This document shows positions 9,406 to 19,152 of a stretch of 64,000 bases of DNA, one piece after another. The notes under the pieces were generated by a model. It ran no database searches. It had not been told where the DNA came from and saw only the letters and a program-made list of their open reading frames with translations. The stretch is from Taibaiella sp. (GTDB lineage: Bacteria; Bacteroidota; Bacteroidia; Chitinophagales; Chitinophagaceae): the NCBI GenBank assembly GCA_019739295.1, contig JAHHDV010000021.1, positions 7,554 to 71,553 on the forward strand, written 5' to 3'. How positions within the stretch are numbered: the stretch's first letter is position 1; the number at the start of each line of letters is the position of its first letter. The translations under genes and the position numbers were made by a program.

Positions 9406-11677
9406 ATGGTAAAGAAAATTTTTTTCACTATTAGGAATAATGATTATGAGTATCAGCACAATGATCGCCCAGATCACGGGAGACTGGAAAGGCTCCATAG
9501 ATGCTATGGGACAAAAATTAGAATTGATCTTTCACATAGAACAGGATAATGGTAAGCTATCTGCCACCCTGGATGTACCGGCACAGGGAGCTACAGGATT
9601 ACCCCTTGACAAAATAAACTTCAGTGACCCGGATGTGGAACTGGCCTTCAGCCAGGCCGGACTGAGCTATAAAGGCACATTGAACGGGAATACAATAGAA
9701 GGTAATTTCTCCCAGGGAGGCATGGAGCTTCCTTTAACGCTTACCAGAACGGTCATACAAAAGCCTGGAGATGTGAGCCTTCCGTCGTCTGATGCGGAAA
9801 TCCGGAAACTTATCGATATGGATAAGGGTGATTATAAGTATTCTGTAGAGGACTATTTCCAAAAGCCCAAGTCATCCCGCTTCCAGTTGTCTCCCAACGG
9901 CAAATACCTGTCTTATATGGAAAAGGATGAAAATGATAAAAACCATGTGTATGTCAAAAACATCGCAACAGGAGAAATCAAAAGAGCTATTGAAGAGAAG
10001 GAAGAGCTCATCAGGGGATACGGCTGGGTCAATGACAACCGGTTACTGTATGTAATGGACAAAGGTGGGAATGAAAACTATCATATCTATGCTGCAGACC
10101 TGGATGGCAGCAACCAGATGGACTTAACGCCTTATGAGGGTGTCCAGGCACAGATCCTTTCTACCTCCAGGGACCATAGAGAATACATTATCGTTGGTAT
10201 GAACAAGGACAACAAGCAGATCCACGAACCTTATAAGATAAATGTGACCACCGGTGAAGCCGAAAAGTTATTTACCAACGATGACCCGGCCAACCCGATC
10301 AACGGGTATGTCTTCGACAGGTATGGCAACCTCAAGGCATATTACAAAATGAAAGACGGCACCAAATCACAGCTTTATTATAAATTGGATGGGGCAAACG
10401 ATTTCCAGCTTGTCAACGAAGGAAAATGGTATGAAGGCTTCGGTATAGAAAGCCTGAACTATGCGACCGAAAACCCCGATGATGCATATGTGATCACCAA
10501 TATGGATTCCGATAAGGCAAGAATCGTTCTGTACGATTTCAAAACACGCAAAGTAATCAAAGAAGTTTTTTCAAATAAAGATTACGATGCCAGTATCATG
10601 GCGCTTTCAAGAAACAGAAATTGGGAGCTGGACTATTATGGCTATGAAGGGGAAAAGGTAGAAATCGTCCCTGTCAGCAAAACTTTCAAAAAAATCCACT
10701 CGGACCTGGAAAAACAATTCAAAGGATATGAATACAATATAACCGGCAAAACGGACAATGAAGACAAGCTGCTCATTATCGTTCAGAGCGATAAACTGTA
10801 TGGGAAATATTATATCTATGATACGAAGACCGGTAAGACCGAGTTGCTTTATGACCTGATGCCGCAACTGGAAGAAGAAGATATGGCAGTCATGAGGCCG
10901 ATCCGGTTCAAAAGCCGGGACGGCAAGACCATCCATGGGTATATTACATTGCCAAAGGCAGCACTGGAAGGTAAAAAAGTCCCGTTGATTGTCAATCCTC
11001 ACGGGGGCCCGCAGGGCATCCGGGATAGCTGGGGCTTCAACCCGGAAGCACAATTGTTTGCCAGCAGGGGATATGCGACACTCCAGGTCAACTTCAGGAT
11101 ATCCGGGGGATATGGGAAGGAATTCCTGACTTCCGGCTTCAAACAGATCGGGCGTAAAGCCATGGATGATGTGGAAGATGGCGTAAAACATGTGATCTCC
11201 CAGGGATGGGCGGATCCGGGCAATATCGCGATCTATGGCGGTTCGCACGGCGGGTATGCTACCCTGATGGGCCTGATCAAAACTCCTGATCTGTACACTT
11301 GTGGGGTGGATTATGTAGGTGTGTCCAATATAGAAACCTTCTTCGCTTCTTTCCCTGAGTACTGGAAACCATACAAAGAAATGGTCAAAGAAATCTGGTA
11401 TGACCTGGACAATCCGGAAGAAGCAAAAATCGCTAAAGAAGTTTCACCATTCTACCAGTTGGACAAAATCAAGAAACCGCTGTTCGTGGTACAGGGTGCC
11501 AACGATCCGAGAGTAAATATCAATGAATCTGACCAGATCGTAAGCGCATTGAGAGCAAAAGGTTATAATGTGCCGTATATGGTGAAGTATGATGAAGGTC
11601 ATGGTTTCCATAAGGAGAAAAACAGCATAGAATTCTACAAAGCCATGATGGGATTCTTTAAGATGAATTTTAAATAA
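9406..11677 (+). CDS. S9 family serine peptidase, exported (frameshift in signal peptide)
   Basis: Prolyl-oligopeptidase family. The catalytic domain has the nucleophile elbow GGSHGGYAT (serine near residue 600), the aspartate in VQGANDPRVN and the histidine in DEGHGFHKE. An N-terminal beta domain of about 100 residues precedes a propeller-like middle region. The evident ATG at 9440 leaves no proper export signal. From ATG 9406, removing one T from the T7 run at 9419-9425 gives MVKKIFSLLGIMIMSISTMIAQ, a clean signal peptide joined in frame to the rest, giving 756 residues. I therefore place the start at 9406. Known role: periplasmic hydrolysis of short peptides. A terminator follows at 11701. 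Confidence 0.9.
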
Positions 11678-11700
11678 GGCCTTTTTCATAATCAAATGGT

Positions 11701-11729
11701 AAGAGAACCGGAACCGGTTCTCTTTTTTT
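11701..11729 (+). terminator. Rho-independent terminator after the S9 peptidase
   Basis: Perfect 11-bp arms (AAGAGAACCGG / CCGGTTCTCTT) around a 2-base spacer are followed by a run of T. Confidence 0.85.
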
Positions 11730-11923
11730 ATGTGCCGTGATCATCCCTAAAGAATGATATAGCCTTCCATGCAGATATGATCATATTGCTCCAGGTGGTT
11801 GAAGTCTGTTTTTATTTATTTTGATATCCTATGGATATTCATCATGTTTGGGTCAGTTGTGTTAATTTTTTTGATTTTGAATCAGAATGCTGCACATTTG
11901 CAAGCGAAACAAAACGTACAACA

Positions 11924-13842
11924 TTGAGTATCAATCATAGGATCAGATGTTCATTCATTTCATTCACTTCATTGGTAATGATGAGCACAACACCGGCTAC
12001 AGCCCAGAGGCAACAGGTACAGAGTATAGATTCGGTCATTGTCGTTTCTGACAGGATCGATATCCCTTTCAGTCGTCAGAACCGCAACATCCAGATCCTG
12101 ACTGCAGCAGACATCCAGTCTATCCCGCACAAATCCATCAATGAATTATTAAGCTATGTCGCAGGTGTGGATGTCAGGCAGAAAGGCCCGAATGGTACAC
12201 AGGCAGACATCGGAATCGATGGCGGAACGTTTGACCAGACCCTGATCCTCATCGACGGTATCAAAATGAGCGATCCGCAGACCGGGCACAATATGATGAA
12301 CCTGCCCGTCACCACGGATGCTATCGAAAGGATCGAAATCCTTAAAGGTCCTGCAGCCAGGATATATGGTGTGAATGCCATGATGGGTGTGATCAACATT
12401 GTAACCCGGAAAGGTCATCAAAATGAAACTTACGCAAAAATCTATGCGGGTTCTTCTTTCGATAAGGATGACTCAACGAACCAGCAGTACCACAACTATG
12501 GCATACAGGCTTACCAGACCATTCATTCCGGGTCATGGAACCACCTGATCACCGCCGGGCTCGACCGCGGAAACGGGTATAGATACAATACTGCCTACCG
12601 GCAGCTCAAAGCGATGTATGCAGGGCAGGGACAATTGGCAGAAAAAAATAGGGATACAGGTCCTCGGGGGTATCGCTGATAACGATTTTGGAGCTAACTC
12701 ATTCTACGCAGCGCCCAATGATAAAGAATCCACGGAACATGTAAGCACTGCGGTTCTTTCCGTAAAGCTGCCTATTGCCTTGCGTCCCCAACTGGGAGCT
12801 GAAGCCTTATGTACATTACAGGTACGGGTCTGACGATTATATCTTCGTAAGACAGAATCCTGCTATCTTTCGCAATATCCACCATACCAACACCTGGGAT
12901 GCCGGAATCGACAATATATATCATGCATCCTGGGGAACCATTGCTGCAGGTATCAACTTCAGGAATGAAAACATCAACAGTACGAACCTGGGCCAGCGCA
13001 ACAGGACCAATCTCGGGGCATTCTTAGAATACCAGAAGGTGTGGGAACAATTGGATGTTAACCTGGGACTATTCCTGAACCACAACTCGGTGTTTGGTAC
13101 CAGGGTTTATCCGGGACTGGATATCGGATACAGATTACATCCGCACTGGCGCATATTCTTCAATGCAGGAATGGGACAACGCTTACCGACATTTACCGAC
13201 TTATATTACAGCGGGCCAAGCAATATAGGCAATGATCAGCTGCTGCCCGAATACACCACTTCTTATGAGCTGGGAATCAAATACAACGAAATGGCTACCA
13301 GGGCGACTGCGTCTGTCTTCTACAAATCCGGGAAAGACTTTATCGATTGGGTAAGATCTGATACGGCACAGGCCTGGCAGGTCATGAATTTCACGACCTT
13401 AAATACTTTGGGGGCGCACCTGGACTTCCAGCACCGGTTTAATATCGGAGCGCATACGCAATTAGTCCTTTATACCGGCTATACCTATTTACACCCTGAA
13501 ATAGGTGTGCCTGCCGATGATAGTAAAGCGGAGTACCTCTCTCAATATGCTGTCAATAGCCTCAGGCATCAATGGGTGACCCGGGTTTCCCTGGAAGTAT
13601 TTGATGGTCTTCAATTGGGAATCGGGAACAGGTGGCTGAGCAGGTATATGGCGACCAATACTCCGGATCAGCCGAAGAAAACCAATTACGATCTGCTGGA
13701 TATTAGGGCAGCATACCAGTGGAATCGTTTTACAATCAGTGCAGATGTGAACAATGCGATGAATGTCCGGTATATAGAAAGCGGTGTGGTTCCGCTTCCG
13801 GGCAGGTGGTGGACACTCGGATTTGCTTATCAATATCATTAA
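11924..13842 (+). CDS. TonB-dependent outer-membrane receptor, BtuB/CirA-like (two frameshifts)
   Basis: A plug domain starts near residue 60 (IQILTAADIQSIPHKSINELLSYVAGVDVRQKG, then DGIKMSDPQTGHN, ERIEILKGPAARIYG, GVINIVTRKG). A barrel follows and closes with a C-terminal aromatic strand (LGFAYQYH). Two breaks interrupt it: seven A at 12642-12648 and four C at 12786-12789. Dropping one base at each restores AEKIGIQVLGG and RPNWELKPYVHYRYG and gives 638 residues, normal for the class. The likely start is TTG 11924, giving a signal peptide ending near ATAQ; no better ATG exists. I see no cobalamin riboswitch upstream, so the ligand is open. It may take up cobalamin, siderophore or another nutrient. 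Confidence 0.85.
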
Positions 13843-13860
13843 GAGAAATGGTACATAAAA

Positions 13861-13898
13861 AAAGGATGGCAATTATCTTTGAATTGCCATCCTTTTTT
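13861..13898. terminator. Bidirectional terminator between the receptor and the DUF4197 gene
   Basis: Perfect 14-bp arms (AAAGGATGGCAATT / AATTGCCATCCTTT) surround a 7-base loop. There are T residues on one side and A residues on the other. The flanking genes converge here. Confidence 0.85.
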
Positions 13899-13983
13899 AT
13901 TTCAACGCTAAAAAACACCTGCTGTTACAACCCGTCTTTGCGAAGACAACCCCGGGTATGCATTGTTCTTCACGTCCATTCTG

Positions 13984-14754
13984 CTACTTGCTTCCAAATA
14001 CTCTTCTTAAAAGATCTGAAGCCTGCCCCATAGGGTTTTGCCTGATCTTCATTTCTTCTTCCGCGATCGTCAAGAACATGCCATCGGTTGCTTTTTGGGT
14101 GACATACTGTGTCAGGTCCGTATTTACTTTGGATACCATCGGAAGTTGATTGTACGCATTAAAAGCCTGTTCCCAGGCTTTCTGTGCACCGACCTTGTCC
14201 AGAGATTGCTTGATTACAGGGCTGAAAGCGGACATCAGCTCCTGTTGGGTCCTGCTTTTCAAGTAGTTGGTCGCTGCATTGTTGCCGCCTCTCAGTATCC
14301 CGAGCGCATCATTCAGTGTGATCTTGGTGATGGCATTGATAAAGATAGGCGCTGCTTTGGAAGCTGCATCCTCGGCAGCCCTGTTCATATAGAGAATCGC
14401 CTGGTCAGCTAAAGAGCCTAAACCTACCTGTCTTAAGGTCTGCTCTACTTTTCTGGCCTCGGGAGGCATCAGTATCTTGATCGCTGCATTCTTAAAAAAG
14501 CCGTCCTGGATAGAGAGTTTCTTAGAGGCATTATTGGCACCCAGCGTAAGTGCTTCCCTCAGGCCATTGGAGATATCCAGTTCACTCAACCCTGCTCCCA
14601 GGCCACTCCCGCTTTGCTTCGTAGAATTGCGGTTGGTGGTATTGTTCTTACCAAAAACCGTATTGAGCAGATCATTGAAATTCTGAGCCTGGCCCATTAC
14701 CGGCAATACGCCGATCAAAAATGTAATCGTAATGATTTTTTTTATTGCTTTCAT
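13984..14754 (-). CDS. DUF4197 domain protein, exported
   Basis: 256 residues. An N-terminal signal peptide (MKAIKKIITITFLIGVLPVMGQAQ) is followed by a helical domain matching DUF4197 as I know it: SNGLREALTLGANNAS, DGFFKNAAIKILMPPEARKVE, MNRAAEDAASKAAPIF, ITLNDALGILRGG and TDLTQYVTQKATDGMF. The function of this family is not known. It is predicted periplasmic or lipid-associated. It is followed 20 bases upstream on the same strand by bcp (14776), so the two may form an operon with bcp first. Confidence 0.85.
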   Translation of the reverse strand: MKAIKKIITITFLIGVLPVMGQAQNFNDLLNTVFGKNNTTNRNSTKQSGSGLGAGLSELDISNGLREALTLGANNASKKLSIQDGFFKNAAIKILMPPEARKVEQTLRQVGLGSLADQAILYMNRAAEDAASKAAPIFINAITKITLNDALGILRGGNNAATNYLKSRTQQELMSAFSPVIKQSLDKVGAQKAWEQAFNAYNQLPMVSKVNTDLTQYVTQKATDGMFLTIAEEEMKIRQNPMGQASDLLRRVFGSK

Positions 14755-14775
14755 GTTTATGTGTTTAAAACATTT

Positions 14776-15243
14776 TTAAAGATCCCAGAGCTGCATGATT
14801 TCCTCTGAATGTATTTTACTTTTTGGTTTACGAATGATATGCTCTATGATCCCTTTTTCATTGATCAGGAAGGTCGTCCTTACCGTTCCCATAAATTCCC
14901 TTCCCATAAATTTTTTCAACTGCCACACACCATATTTTTTATTGATCTTCAGGTCTGTATCTGCTATTAAAGGAAAGGGGAGACTGTTCTTGGCTATAAA
15001 TTTCCGGTGCTGGGCCGGATCATCTGTACTTACACCGATCACCTGCACTCCCTTCCTGCCCAGCAACACATATGCATCCCGGAGATTACAGGCCTGGACC
15101 GTACAGGTGGGTGTCATATCATGCGGGTAAAAGTACAAAATTACTTTTTTACCTATGTAATCTTTGAGTGTTATCTTATTCCCATCCTGATCGGTCCCTG
15201 TAAACAGGGGAGCTTTTTTCCCTTCCAAATCCCTTTGACTCAT
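14776..15243 (-). CDS. bcp: Thiol peroxidase, peroxiredoxin Q/BCP family
   Basis: 155 residues, the family length. The fold is the AhpC/TSA thioredoxin fold: GKKAPLFTGTDQDGN, YFYPHDMTPTCTVQACNLRD, GVSTDDPAQHRKF and FLINEKGIIEHII. The peroxidatic cysteine lies in TPTCT and the resolving cysteine five residues later (CTVQAC), as in atypical two-Cys BCPs. The usual TPGCT reads TPTCT here. Role: thioredoxin-dependent reduction of hydrogen and lipid hydroperoxides in the cytoplasm. Confidence 0.93.
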   Translation of the reverse strand: MSQRDLEGKKAPLFTGTDQDGNKITLKDYIGKKVILYFYPHDMTPTCTVQACNLRDAYVLLGRKGVQVIGVSTDDPAQHRKFIAKNSLPFPLIADTDLKINKKYGVWQLKKFMGREFMGTVRTTFLINEKGIIEHIIRKPKSKIHSEEIMQLWDL

Positions 15244-15348
15244 GGATACTTCTATTGTTTAAATTTTCAGATTTTCTTTTTTCACCTTCAGTCGTTCAAA
15301 TATCATTAATTTTGAGCATTAATCCTTTCATATTCTTAAAATATTGGC

Positions 15349-16671
15349 ATGCCGCAGACCGACCTTCAGCACATTTTATCTCAGTTCAGCATCGAATCGC
15401 TTAATGAAATGCAGGAAGCCACTATTGCTGCTTCAGAAGTGCACAATGATATCATCCTGCTTTCCAATACCGGGACCGGTAAGACACTGGCTTTTTTGAT
15501 CTCCTTGTGGAAGCAATTTGATGAGCCCGCATTCCGGACCGAGGCAATGATCATCGTACCTACACGGGAGCTCGCTGTACAGATCGAGTCCGTATTCAAG
15601 CAGATGGGAACAGGGTTTAAAGTAACGGTTTGCTACGGGGGGCATAAGCGGGAGATCGAGGAGAATGAACTGATCCAGGCCCCGAAGCTCATCATCGGTA
15701 CTCCCGGCAGGCTGGCCGATCATATCCGAAGGGGAAGCATCCGGACGGATACCATTCATTCCATAGTCCTTGATGAATTTGATAAATCCCTGGAATTCGG
15801 GTATGCTGAAGAAATAGAATTCATCGTTTCTTCCTTACCGAATATTACCAGAAGGATCTATTCTTCAGCAACCCGGGCGGTGGAGACTCCGGAGTTTGCA
15901 CAAATGGCAGATCCTAAGGTGCTCAATTTTGTCAAAGAAGAAGCGTATGAGTGGGAGAAGATCATTTACCAGTATACAAGAAGTAAGGAAGAGGAAAAAG
16001 CGGAGGATCTACTGAAGCTATTGTGTGAAATCGGGAACAGGAGCACGGTGATCTTTTGTAACCATAAAGAAACGGTAGAGCGGATCTCTATTTTTCTCAA
16101 AGAAAGAGGATTGCACAATGTCTATTACCATGGATCCCTGGAGCAAAGGGACAGGGATGCCGCCATTACCCGGTTCAAGAACGGTTCCGCATCCTTCCTC
16201 GTCACTACAGACATCGCCAGCCGGGGACTGGATATACCCAACATCCGGTTCGTGATACATTACCAGATGCCACATACCGGCGACATCTTCAACCACAGGA
16301 ACGGGAGAACGGCAAGGATGGATGCCAGTGGCACCATCATCTGTATGCTAAGTGGTAATGAGACTTTCCGGGATTATGTGGATATGGAGATCGGGGAGAA
16401 AGACATACCTCAGGAGTATATTATACCGGACAAGCCCAAATGGGTTACCCTCTACTTTCCTCACGGCAAGAAGAACAAGGTCAACAAGGTTGACATCGTC
16501 GGATTCCTGTCCCAGGTAGGAGAACTTTCCAAAGAGGATATCGGTCTCATAGAAGTGAAGGACTTTCATTCCTTTGCCGCTATCCGGAGGTCTAAATCCG
16601 GTGATACGGTATATAAGATAAAAAATGGCAGGATGAAAGGAAAATTAGCCAAAGCAGAAGTACAGAAATAG
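15349..16671 (+). CDS. DEAD-box RNA helicase (DEFD variant)
   Basis: 440 residues with the superfamily 2 helicase motifs in order: Q-motif region (FSIESLNEMQEATI), motif I SNTGTGKT, Ia PTRELAV, Ib TPGRL, motif II DEFD in place of DEAD, motif III SSATR, motif IV VIFCNHKE, motif V TTDIASRGLDIP and motif VI HRNGRTAR. A short C-terminal domain (residues 365-435) resembles the DbpA-like RNA-binding extension. Role: ATP-driven remodelling of RNA, possibly ribosome assembly. DEFD is, to my knowledge, a recurrent variant in this Bacteroidota subfamily and not a loss of function. Confidence 0.92.
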   Translation: MPQTDLQHILSQFSIESLNEMQEATIAASEVHNDIILLSNTGTGKTLAFLISLWKQFDEPAFRTEAMIIVPTRELAVQIESVFKQMGTGFKVTVCYGGHKREIEENELIQAPKLIIGTPGRLADHIRRGSIRTDTIHSIVLDEFDKSLEFGYAEEIEFIVSSLPNITRRIYSSATRAVETPEFAQMADPKVLNFVKEEAYEWEKIIYQYTRSKEEEKAEDLLKLLCEIGNRSTVIFCNHKETVERISIFLKERGLHNVYYHGSLEQRDRDAAITRFKNGSASFLVTTDIASRGLDIPNIRFVIHYQMPHTGDIFNHRNGRTARMDASGTIICMLSGNETFRDYVDMEIGEKDIPQEYIIPDKPKWVTLYFPHGKKNKVNKVDIVGFLSQVGELSKEDIGLIEVKDFHSFAAIRRSKSGDTVYKIKNGRMKGKLAKAEVQK

Positions 16672-16696
16672 TATAAGCATTCGAGTTGAACAACCG

Positions 16697-17617
16697 TTAA
16701 TGTAAGATTTTGTCCGGATCTTCGCTTTGGGGCACCATGAGCCGGTAGGCTTTGGGTAAAACCCGGAATTCAAGACGTTCGGTTGTCGGCACCACATCCC
16801 CGTCGATATGAACCCGGGCACTCTGCGGGTTGTGTACGGTGATCTCTGTGGTCTGGAAGTAAAGCACTTTTTCGGAATCATCTATTTTCTTTTGCGGCTT
16901 CCCTTTCAACACCTGTTTGCCCACCTGCCATAATAGTTTCAGCTTATTCATTTTTTTGATCACCACGATATCCAGCCTGCCGTCACTCAGAGACGCCCGG
17001 GGAGCAATGGTGAAATGATTCCCGAACTGGTTGCTATTGGCTATACTGATAAACATAGCCTGAACGGAGATCGCATATTCCGGGCTTTCCAGGGAGAAGC
17101 GGAAAGGTTTTGCTTTAAAAAACTGAAGTACAGATTCTTTGATATATGTGGATAATCCTCTTCTTTTATTCCTTGCAAAACGGTGGGCGATTTCTGCATC
17201 CATACCGATACCGCACAGCATGCAGGCAAACTTCTGATTGACCAGGAATCCGTCCACCCAGGAAGTGTATCCGTTCAGAATAATATCCATGGCTTTTTCT
17301 TTCTGTTTGGAAATGCCGGCACACAGCGCCAGTCCATTGCCGCTTCCCATAGGGATGATACCAAACCGGACCTCCGATTCCCTCAAAGGACCGACCACAT
17401 CGTTTACCGTGCCGTCTCCGCCTATGATGATCACATCCGTGATCCCTTCTTCCCGTATTTTTCCGATCAGCTCCTGGTATTGGCCACCCGGATCCGTCGG
17501 ATGGAGGGAAAAAGCATAACCTTCTTTTTGAAGCTTTCGGGTCAGCCATTGCAGCAGGGTCTTTTTGCTTCGGGTCCCCGATATCGGATTATATAAAACA
17601 ATGAAAGAGCGCTGCAA
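16697..17617 (-). CDS. Lipid (diacylglycerol) kinase family protein, YegS-like
   Basis: 306 residues. The N-terminal DAGK catalytic domain shows VLYNPISGTRSKK, IIIGGDGTVNDVV (the GGDGT ATP-binding loop) and FGIIPMGSGNGLA. The C-terminal beta-sandwich contains APRASLSDGRLDIVVIKK and HIDGDVVP. Role in the family: ATP-dependent phosphorylation of a lipid such as diacylglycerol or a sphingoid base at the membrane. Bacteroidota make sphingolipids, so a sphingosine-like substrate is possible, but nothing here proves it. Confidence 0.88.
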   Translation of the reverse strand: MQRSFIVLYNPISGTRSKKTLLQWLTRKLQKEGYAFSLHPTDPGGQYQELIGKIREEGITDVIIIGGDGTVNDVVGPLRESEVRFGIIPMGSGNGLALCAGISKQKEKAMDIILNGYTSWVDGFLVNQKFACMLCGIGMDAEIAHRFARNKRRGLSTYIKESVLQFFKAKPFRFSLESPEYAISVQAMFISIANSNQFGNHFTIAPRASLSDGRLDIVVIKKMNKLKLLWQVGKQVLKGKPQKKIDDSEKVLYFQTTEITVHNPQSARVHIDGDVVPTTERLEFRVLPKAYRLMVPQSEDPDKILH

Positions 17618-17714
17618 TGATATTTGGATTTAATAATGTGCAAAGATATCGCCCGGCAGTATGAACTCTGTGTTTCGTTTATATTAAATTATTCTTGGAG
17701 GATAGAAGAAGTGG

Positions 17715-19073
17715 TTAAGATAAGCCATTCCGGCCCTGGCTTAGCTTCATTATCACCTTGCTCCTGATAAATCTTGAGGCCAGCATGACCCCTACAAAAC
17801 CCAGGGAAATAATGAACCCGATCCAGATGCCGGAAGCGCCCCACCCGAGATAAAATGCCAGGCCATACCCCAATGGCACGCCAAAGACCCAATACCCTAA
17901 CGCGATATATACGGTAGGAACCCTGACATCCCGGATGCCCCGGAGTGCACCGGCAGCAATCGCCTGGGTCGCATCAGGGATCTGGAATACAGCAGCCCAG
18001 ATGATGAGGGTAGAAGCTATGTACAGCACCTCCGGGTCATCATTGAACAGCATCGGCAGGTGATGCCGGAAGGCACTCAGAAAAATGGCACAGAATAACC
18101 CGTAGCCGATCGCCAGCACCATAGTAGATTTACCGATCATGCTGATCGCATTGCCGTCCCTTCTGCCGAACGCATTGCTGATACGGATAGAACATGCCTG
18201 CGACAGGCCCATAGATACCATAAAAGTAAAGGAAGCAATACTAATCGCTATCTGGTGTGCGGCCTGAGCTTCTGCACTGATCAACCCGACCAGGATCCCG
18301 GATATCGCAAAAGCGCCTGCTTCCAGCACAATCTGGAATGCAGTAGGAATACCGATATGAAGCAGCTTTTTGCAGGTTTTCCAGGACAGGAACCATTCCC
18401 TCCGGATGACTTTCCAGTACTTCCTGAATAATGGGGAACGGAAGAGGTAAACCAGCATGGCCGCCAGCATCATGGTCCGTGTAATCAATGTCCCCCATCC
18501 TGCACCATTCAGTTCCAGCCTGGGCAGTCCCCAATTCCCGAAAATCAACAACCAGTTGAGTGCCGCGTTGATGGGTATCCCAATGATCGATATGGTCATG
18601 GCCACTTTGGTATATTCTAATCCGTCTGCAAACTGCTTGCATGCTATGAAGCATATCATGGGAATCAAGGAGATCGCCAATAGCTCCAGGAAAGGCTGGG
18701 CCAGTACGGCCACATCGTGATCCTGCCCCAGGTGAAATACGATATCCGAACCAAAATAAATGCCCAGGCTGATCCCTATCGCAGTGCAAATGGAGATGAA
18801 CATTCCATTGAAAAAATAGTGAGACACCTTTTGTGCGTCATTCAGCCCCTTGAACAAAGAGGACATCTGTGCAATAGCAATGGTGATACCAATACCGAAT
18901 ACAAAAGGCATGGTAATGATCCCAAATGCCAGGGAAGAAGCAGCCAGGTGCCTGTAGCTTACCGCACCTACCATCGCAGCATCAATGATGTGCAAAGCCA
19001 TCTGTACCAGCTCTCCCATAATGATGGGGCCGGCCAGCCTTAATGTAGCTCCGGATGTCGATTTCCAGTTCAT
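17715..19073 (-). CDS. MATE family multidrug efflux transporter
   Basis: 452 residues with twelve hydrophobic segments and internal two-fold similarity, as in the NorM branch of the MATE family. Recognisable stretches are LAGPIIMGELVQMALHIIDA (TM1) and SMGLSQACSIRISNAFGRRD at the start of the second half. Role: sodium- or proton-coupled export of cationic compounds across the inner membrane. The gene stands alone between the lipid kinase and the symporter; the start ATG gives MNWKSTSGATLRLAGP, the normal family N-terminus. Confidence 0.92.
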   Translation of the reverse strand: MNWKSTSGATLRLAGPIIMGELVQMALHIIDAAMVGAVSYRHLAASSLAFGIITMPFVFGIGITIAIAQMSSLFKGLNDAQKVSHYFFNGMFISICTAIGISLGIYFGSDIVFHLGQDHDVAVLAQPFLELLAISLIPMICFIACKQFADGLEYTKVAMTISIIGIPINAALNWLLIFGNWGLPRLELNGAGWGTLITRTMMLAAMLVYLFRSPLFRKYWKVIRREWFLSWKTCKKLLHIGIPTAFQIVLEAGAFAISGILVGLISAEAQAAHQIAISIASFTFMVSMGLSQACSIRISNAFGRRDGNAISMIGKSTMVLAIGYGLFCAIFLSAFRHHLPMLFNDDPEVLYIASTLIIWAAVFQIPDATQAIAAGALRGIRDVRVPTVYIALGYWVFGVPLGYGLAFYLGWGASGIWIGFIISLGFVGVMLASRFIRSKVIMKLSQGRNGLS

Positions 19074-19152
19074 GAAGCTGCAAAAGTACTGAACATCCTA
19101 ACGAATGGACTGGTAATTTTATTCATCTTCCTGTTAATTTTCGGAAGAGATA

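Noticed and set aside
10607..11248. 213-codon open frame on the minus strand within the S9 peptidase
   Set aside because: It lies antisense to a well-supported catalytic domain and its translation has no domain or signal; it is a shadow of GC-rich codon use.
11730..11924. Cobalamin riboswitch upstream of the TonB receptor
   Set aside because: I looked for the conserved B12-box and related motifs and found none.
15349..16671. DEFD in place of DEAD as a loss-of-function helicase
   Set aside because: The other motifs are intact and, to my knowledge, DEFD recurs in this subfamily.
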